Shown here in pieces: positions 58,846 through 64,000 of a stretch of 64,000 bases of DNA; position 1 is the first letter of the stretch, and every line of letters starts with the position of its first letter. Below the pieces are notes generated by a model, which was given only the letters and a program-made list of their open reading frames with translations, was not told the DNA's origin and ran no database searches. This stretch comes from Torymus aiolomorphi (Eukaryota; Arthropoda; Insecta; Hymenoptera; Torymidae), in contig CM070875.1 of the NCBI GenBank assembly GCA_036365515.1, positions 99,210,628 through 99,274,627 of the forward strand. The letters are read 5' to 3'. The translations under genes and the position numbers were made by a program.

Positions 58846-59100
58846 CTAATTTCGCGAGTAAGCCCCCCCCCCCACGGTGAGTGGGAGAAACACGTGGCCT
58901 AACAAGGGGCTGCGGCTACCATCCGCAAGTCTCACGCCTTGTTTCTCGGACGCTACGAACTCTTTCCCGAGTACTGTGGCCAGTTGGAGCCCGACGGTGC
59001 CCATCACCGTGGTGGATGCTCCCGGATCCAGCAACGCTCGAAGGTTGAACTCACCCACCTCAATTCGTACCTACCAGCGCGTCTCTGCGTTGATTGGTTG
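58846..59100 (-). pseudogene. Gypsy aspartic protease
   Basis: Minus-strand frame with RALLDPGASTTVMG, the protease active-site region in which the usual D-T/S-G-A reads D-P-G-A, and GHVFLPLTVGG downstream. A C tract at about 58866 marks the downstream break. It would process gag-pol; the Pro at the active site and the disrupted frame argue against function. Confidence 0.75.
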
Positions 59101-59329
59101 GCCGATGGAAGCTTCTCCTCGGTCGGGAGGCGGGTGAGCCTCTGACTCCTCGGAGGCCGGACGAAGGTCGCACGCGGCCGCAGTGTCCTCGCACACTGGA
59201 GTCGTATTCGGACTCGGCACTTGGAGTGCCGCCGGGGTTGGCTCGAGTGGGTCTACTACCACTGCTCGATCTCCTCGGAGACTTGGGGCGGGGGCGATTT
59301 CCTCTAATCACCCCCCTTCCCGTTTCCCG

Positions 59330-61140
59330 AACAATTAAAGCAATACCTTGCGATGTAACCGATCTTGCCGCATGAGTAACAACTCAGCGGCGGCCTCGGC
59401 TCCCCTGGGGATCGACCCCCTGGACTTGCAGGCGGCGCGGAGTCCCCTCCCGACTCGCGTCCTTGCCGGCTGGAGTGGCCTCCGATTTGTGCTCTGTCAC
59501 GCCGACCGCAGCAGCTACTTTGCCCTCCTAGGCGTCTGCCTTGGGCTTCCTCTGCGGGTCGGCTTTAGGGGACGGCTTATAAGCCATCTCCGGCAATAGC
59601 GTTGTCGCTGGCTGTGGAGGGGGCCTATAATTTCTGAAATTTTTCAGAGTCTGCTCTGCCTCCACCGCCAGCTCTAACAGACCCTCTACTGTCTGGAAGT
59701 CTGTCCTCCGAACCATAGCTTGCAGCTGTGGTCGGAGGTTCCAGTGGAGTTGATCCAGCTGTTGCTTCATCTTGGGGGGAGGCGATATCTTGCGATTGAT
59801 CGCTATGAGGCACGTGATGTAGTCCCTCACGGCCTCTTCTTCCCCCTGGGTGCAGTTATTAGCCTCCGCTATTAGCCGCTGCTGGAATCGTTTTGTAGTT
59901 CCGTATCAGCGCTTCGTCGCTGATACGAAGTCTTGCCACGTTGCCCACTTCTCCTTCTCGTTGCGGTACCACGTGGCCGCCGTGTCTGTGAACAGCTCCG
60001 ATAGCAACGACGAGAGCATCTCTTCTTCGGTGAGGTTGGCCAGGACTCTGCAGTCTTCTACTCTAGTCAGGAACACCTCGATGCTCTGGCTCTTTGCCCC
60101 AGAGAATCGTATCTGCCACTTCCGCACGATCTGGCCTATATCTTTCGAGTGGTAAAACCCCGACCTCGAGAGATTTGCCGATGTGCCCTGTGTGGTTTGG
60201 TGTTGCCAGCTCGTATTTCTCGCCGGATACCGGCGGTCACCCCCTTCCTAGGCTGTATTTCCGTCCCGGAAATCAGCCTGATCCCTGGGGCGATCTGTCG
60301 GGGGCGAACGTTGCCGTTCGTCCCATGCTCCTGGCTCATCCGCTGCATAAAACGTTTCCTCAAAGTGGACGTTCTGTCCTGGCCTCGCGTCATGTATTCT
60401 GGTGCTAGACGCCGCCTGTCGCTGCTGATCTGCTGCAGCGACCGGACTTCTGTTATTAGATCTACTAATAATGTCCCGACATCTTTAGGCACCTGGAATT
60501 CTGTTCCATTTGTGGACCGGAGACGCAGCATCTCTTCAGGCTGTGATTCCGGTCCATCATCAGCTCTCTCTCTAAATCCGTCTTCGCCGTTGCGATCGTT
60601 GAGGTCTTCATCTGCTGCGTTGTTCGCGTTGTCGCTTCTCCTCGATGACTGGTCCGTATTCCGGGCGTCTGGGCTACGTCCGACGTCATCCGTATCCTGC
60701 GGTCTTCGTGGGTATTGGCCTAGTCTTGCTGCCTCTCTCGTTGTCTTGAGGACAATCTGTAAGATTGCCTCGCTCTTGGCGATCACCTCCAGTGGGTGTT
60801 TGTCCCAAGTGGATATTTACACGAAGGTGCCATCTTGTTCAGTGGCGATTCTACGGATGAGCTCCTCTCGGAGTTGCACCCTCCGAGCTATAGCATCATC
60901 CGTGCCTGCTGACTCTTCAAAGTTTTCCGGCACGTAGATCCCCAACACCCACTGGTGCAACCGCTCCAAGAGGTGAAATACCGAATCCTGTCGCTTCAAT
61001 TCGAGCCGGGACAGGTATTCGTCGATCTCACTTCGGGAGATCGACTGTAACCACTCTTCCACGGCCGCCTCAATATCGTAACCCATGACGCTAACAGTCG
61101 CCGGTTGTGTGAGTGCAAGGGGATTGCCACTCAATCCCAC
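59330..61140 (-). pseudogene. Gypsy gag
   Basis: The frame starts at an ATG at 61140 (MGLSGNPLALTQ; a second in-frame ATG follows at 61086). It runs with one TAA at 60817 through an acidic, Arg-rich segment to 60136, then shifts into the retrotransposon-gag core: RKWQIRFSGAKSQSIEVFLT and EMLSSLLSELFTDTAATWYR (60127-59906). It shifts again into DQLHWNLRPQLQAMV (59830-59528). A zinc knuckle near 59390-59345 reads CYSCGKIGYIARYC, with Tyr where CCHC knuckles have His. Gag would form the particle and bind RNA. The plus-strand frame 60149-60937 is antisense. Confidence 0.8.
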
Positions 61141-62301
61141 GAACTTTAAGGTGCTTTGGCACTGTCAGCGGTATCCTTCACAAGGTACCTACTGGATTAC
61201 CACTGACTAAGGAAAACACGAATTATACCAACTAGTGGTTCGGTCTCTAATCTCTAGACCAGGGTACTTCGCTTTTTGACCTACTTGCTTGGAGGTTATG
61301 TCGCTTTATGGTTATTGCGCAAACGTAATTCGCTTGTTTGCACCGTGTGCAAACGTTTTTATCGCGTGCGCGAACGATTCCGCGTATGCGCACACGACAA
61401 AATCGGTGCACTCGCGATTTCACGAATGCGTAAGCGTTTTCGCGGGGTTTTATGTCTTTAATTGCAAATTGTAAATAAATTAATTGACTTTTCTAAAGTC
61501 TACTTCCTGCGCAAACCTATTCTGCACGCGAGCAAACGATTGCGTGCCAAAAATAGAAATCTGCGCTTTCCGTGCTCTGCGCATGCACGGCACTAAAGTC
61601 ACTAGGTGCGATAGATTCACCAGCGCACGCGCAAACGATTCCGCGCCTAAAAACAAAAATCTAATTTTTCGACCCCTTGCGCATGCGCAAACCTTAAATT
61701 AGTGGATGCGCGCACCTCCCTATGAGATGCGCTAACGATTCCGCGATAGTGATTTTCCACTTTTTATTTTCGGTTTCTGCGCATGCGCGGCCTCAAAATT
61801 ACTGCACGCGCCCTCTAGGCTGCCCCCGCGTCCGCGCTCATGCATATTTCTCCAAAAATGTGGAAATTTCCCCTAATAACCCTTAAAATGCGAATTAGGC
61901 GCGTAATCTGCCACTTTACGCCCCGGCGTGCACGTGATTTGCCTAACAAAGAGATCGAACGCTGAAAACCTATTATTGATAAAAAAAATGTTAATAAATA
62001 GTGTAATAAATAATAAATAAATAATTGTTAATTAATCTCTTTGTTGCCCTCACTAAGTACTTCAACAATGCTCGGCCTTCACAAGCAATGTCCTCGCTAA
62101 GTACGTGCAGGCCGAGTTATCCCCTCCAAGCAAGGTTATGGACCACCAGTTGGTCACTCTTGCACCCACTATACACTTTTATAATAATTAATTATCCCTC
62201 TCGATAATCAATTATTCGCAACGCGAGTCTCGACCTGTTTAAAAAAATCGAATTATTTATTTACCCTAACCTATATGTTGCAACGCGTTAAGAGCGCCAG
62301 T
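61141..62301 (-). other. Gypsy 5' leader with degenerate repeats
   Basis: About 1.16 kb lies between gag and the LTR edge. From 61310 to 61800 variants of GCGCAAACGATTCCGCG recur at least five times at irregular spacing of roughly 90-110 bp, interleaved with GCGCATGCGCA-type palindromes. 61980-62280 is AT-rich. No open frame is credible; short plus-strand frames are not genes. Confidence 0.6.
62284..62301 (-). promoter_or_regulatory. Putative primer-binding site
   Basis: Read on the minus strand, ACTGGCGCTCTTAACGCG lies directly inside the LTR end CCCGTTACA. The position, and a TGGCGC start like several insect retroelement primer sites, support the call. The cognate tRNA was not determined. 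Confidence 0.45.
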
Positions 62302-62780
62302 TGTAACGGGTTCAGTTATGGGAGAGGGTATTAATCCCTCTCAGGGGTAATATACGTATGTATTCTACGCCCGGGCGACTCACCGTTGTAGAATGACCTG
62401 TAGTCCGGCAGAAGCGCCTCGGCACAGGTCCCGAACATTCGAGCCCGGCTTCTATTGTAGAAAGCCGCTTTCTACCAGAACCGGCGCTGCGCTCTGCCAC
62501 TGCTGCCAACTGCTGCCCGCGAACTACCGGCTGCTCGCTATGACCTGGCGTTACCAGCGCAGCCGGTCTTTCCCGCACAACGCCGCTCGGTATAACCTCC
62601 AAGCGGCTAATGAAATACTTACTCCCGCTACCGATGCTCCTCTAGGAGGCTATGCCTGCGACTAGCTGCAGCTGCTGAAAAGGGTAGAGGGCGAGAAACA
62701 TGCATAGGTTAGGCGCGCTAAATAAATACTCGTGACTCGACTGTTAAGATAAAATTGACAGGGTTTATTACGACTTACGT
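62302..62780 (-). mobile_element. 5' LTR remnant of the gypsy element
   Basis: It begins at the inner edge TGTAACGGGTTCAG and is GC-rich to about 62700. The outer end expected to mirror TGTAACGGGCGCC is not found before the copia fragment starts near 62785, so the LTR is probably truncated. Confidence 0.45.
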
Positions 62781-62784
62781 CTGA

Positions 62785-63600
62785 AACGTATGACGCTTGC
62801 AATAGCGAATAAGTACAATTTTGAACTCTTTCAGGTGGATGTTAAGACAGAATTTTTGAACGGCGACTTGCATATTCCAGTTTACATGGAAATTCCAGAT
62901 GGAATTGAATGTGCGACAAAAATTAAACGACAGAAAATATTCAAGCTGGAGAAGGCCTTGTATGATTTGAAAGTGAGCCCAAAATGCTGGCATGAGAAAT
63001 TTACTAAAATTGTAATGAAATTTGGATTGAAACCAGACAATAACGAGCCTTGTCTGTTTACCTGGCGTGAAGGTAACAAATTTCTGATTTTGATTCTGTA
63101 TGTCGATGACATACTATTGGCATGTAACGACAGTGAGAAAATGCGCGAGATGAAACAGAATCTTAATACAAGTTTTGAAATGACTGATATAGATGAACCA
63201 ATATATTTTCTTGGATTGGAAATTAAAAGAGACACAGAAGCGAGAGTGTTGTAAATCAACCAAGAGAAGTATGTCGTCAAAATGATAACTAAATTTGGCT
63301 TTCAGGACATGCACCCGCAACGAACGCCTGTGATTACAAACCAGGTTGCAAATCGAGAGCGAAAAGAGCGAGAAGAGACTGAAAATATTGACACCCTAGT
63401 AACAATGGAAAGTAACGAAAACATACCATATCGTGAAGCTATAGGTACATTGTTGTACTTGGCAAATACATACAGATACAATATAGCTTTCGCAGTTAAT
63501 GTTTTAAGCAGACATCAAATAAATCCTACGTATAGCGACTGGTAAGGCGTGAAGCGAGTATTTAGATATCTCAAGGGTACTCAAACTGTAGGTTAAAGTT
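62785..63600 (+). pseudogene. Ty1/copia reverse transcriptase fragment
   Basis: A single plus-strand frame from about 62790 to 63596, interrupted only by TAA codons at 63252, 63543 and 63594. Motifs in order: FQVDVKTEFLNGDL, VYMEIPDGIE, FKLEKALYDLKVSPKCWHEK, LILYVDDILLACN (YVDD active site, about 63098), PIYFLGLEIKRD, YREAIGTLLYLANTYRYNIA and KRVFRYLKGTQT. This is the RVT_2 domain of copia-type polyproteins. Gag, protease, integrase, RNase H and LTRs are missing. No frameshifts occurred, so it is younger than the gypsy copy or was fragmented early. Confidence 0.9.
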
Positions 63601-63765
63601 TTTCCTCTAAAGAAAAGAAAAACTAAGCTAAGTTGTAAAATTATACAAATAGCTAAATAAATAATTAATAAACTAATAATAATAAGCTAATAATTGTAAA
63701 TAATATATAGTATTATATAATTTAAGAAATTAATATGTAGAAATTTTTAATAGTAAAGGTGAATT
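63601..63765. other. AT-rich spacer
   Basis: AT-rich sequence between the copia fragment and the mariner start; nothing recognised. Confidence 0.5.
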
Positions 63766-64000
63766 TATTGGGTATACAGTAAGTTTCCGCCGTTTTCAAG
63801 AGATGGCTCCACCGACAAGATTACTTTGAAATCGTTAGATGTACACTGTCACATAGAAAGTTTGGACACCTGGCAACAACATAACCCTAAAATACTATTG
63901 ACTTTGTATTGGCAGTATACATTTTTTTTTTGTTCGAAAATGTCGAGTTTTGTACCGAATAAGCGTCATTTGCGGGAAGTTTTGATTTATTTATTTCATT
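63766..64000 (+). mobile_element. Start of a mariner element (cut by the window edge)
   Basis: TA (63766-63767) is followed by TTGGGTATACAGTAAG, a mariner-like terminal repeat. A transposase start codon follows 172 bp further on, the usual spacing for mariner 5' ends. The rest lies outside the window. Confidence 0.7.
63940..64000 (+). CDS. Mariner transposase, N-terminal 20 codons
   Basis: The frame starts MSSFVPNKRHLREVLIYLFH and runs off the window edge without a stop. The FVPNK opening followed by a helix-turn-helix segment is diagnostic of DD34D mariner (Mos1-type) transposases, which cut and paste mariner elements at TA. The catalytic core is not visible, so intactness is unknown. The ATG is preceded by a T-rich leader of normal length for the family. 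Confidence 0.85.
   Translation, partial: MSSFVPNKRHLREVLIYLFH

Larger units (their letters stand above)
54955..62301 (-). mobile_element. Ty3/gypsy-type LTR retrotransposon, decayed, internal region
   Basis: Gene order on the minus strand is a long leader, gag, protease, reverse transcriptase, RNase H, integrase, then an extra coiled-coil frame, the order of Ty3/gypsy elements. The internal region is about 7.35 kb and strongly GC-rich against its surroundings. Its edges are TGTAACGGG at 62302 (minus-strand LTR end CCCGTTACA) and the purine tract at 54955. The sequence next to the 5' LTR edge, ACTGGCGCTCTTAACGCG on the minus strand, is a plausible primer-binding site. Stops and frameshifts occur in gag, RT and integrase, so the copy cannot be autonomous. 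No envelope-like gene or membrane protein is seen. Confidence 0.85.

Noticed and set aside
60149..60937. 262-codon plus-strand open frame
   Set aside because: It is antisense to the gypsy gag, whose minus-strand frames show recognisable gag features; GC-rich sequence keeps the antisense open.

Overview
This is eukaryotic, AT-rich, repeat-dominated DNA, most likely from an arthropod and probably an insect. The evidence is the set of transposable elements: a DD41D Tc1/mariner-type element, a mariner start, Ty3/gypsy and Ty1/copia elements, an RNase H-bearing non-LTR retrotransposon, and transposase families common in insects. There are also very long (CA)n, (CT)n and (GA)n microsatellites and many fold-back elements. 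A hymenopteran is a guess only. I found no host protein-coding gene, rRNA or convincing tRNA. Every reading frame that looks like protein belongs to a mobile element. Almost all are broken. The clear exception is the intact 355-codon transposase at 43902-44969.

Layout. 1-7.1 kb: dispersed repeats, TTTTACA-type low-complexity DNA and a (GA)n tract. 7.1-9.6 kb: an element with 13-bp terminal inverted repeats (TIRs) and TTAA target duplications, carrying a decayed Mutator-like (Kolobok-type) transposase. A second fragment of that family lies at 12.3-13.3 kb. 9.9-10.2 kb: a palindrome with Penelope-like sequence. 14.5-15.9 kb: tandem arrays ending in (CA)n. 16.4-20.2 kb: two inverted copies of a non-LTR 3' end. 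20.2-22.9 kb: three fold-back elements. 24.1-25.5 kb: a solo LTR full of (CT)n. 27.1-27.6 kb: a TTAA MITE inside a 62-bp array.

29.8-34.6 kb: a decayed transposase (CxxC finger, DDE_Tnp_4-like core, SWIM finger) split by two younger elements with visible target duplications. 36.2-38.7 kb: two further TTAA-type elements. 39.8-40.7 kb and 49.0-54.3 kb: two pseudogenes of one transposase family carrying a GHGKGAVDGVGG motif; the second is interrupted by 3.3 kb of (CA)n-bearing repeats. 41.3-42.8 kb: a second solo LTR with GTAG duplications. 42.86-45.79 kb: a structurally complete DD41D element with TA duplications and long subterminal repeats rich in AGGTCA.

About 50.5 and 54.4 kb: two copies, in opposite orientation, of a small sequence with the hallmarks of the hammerhead ribozyme found in Penelope-like elements. 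54.5-62.7 kb: a decayed Ty3/gypsy element on the minus strand with gag, protease, RT, RNase H, integrase and an extra coiled-coil reading frame after integrase. 62.8-63.6 kb: a copia RT fragment. 63.77-64.0 kb: the start of a mariner element cut by the window edge.

The elements do not form a pathway. The window records layered insertion, and in several places the order can be read from target duplications and from uninserted copies elsewhere in the window.
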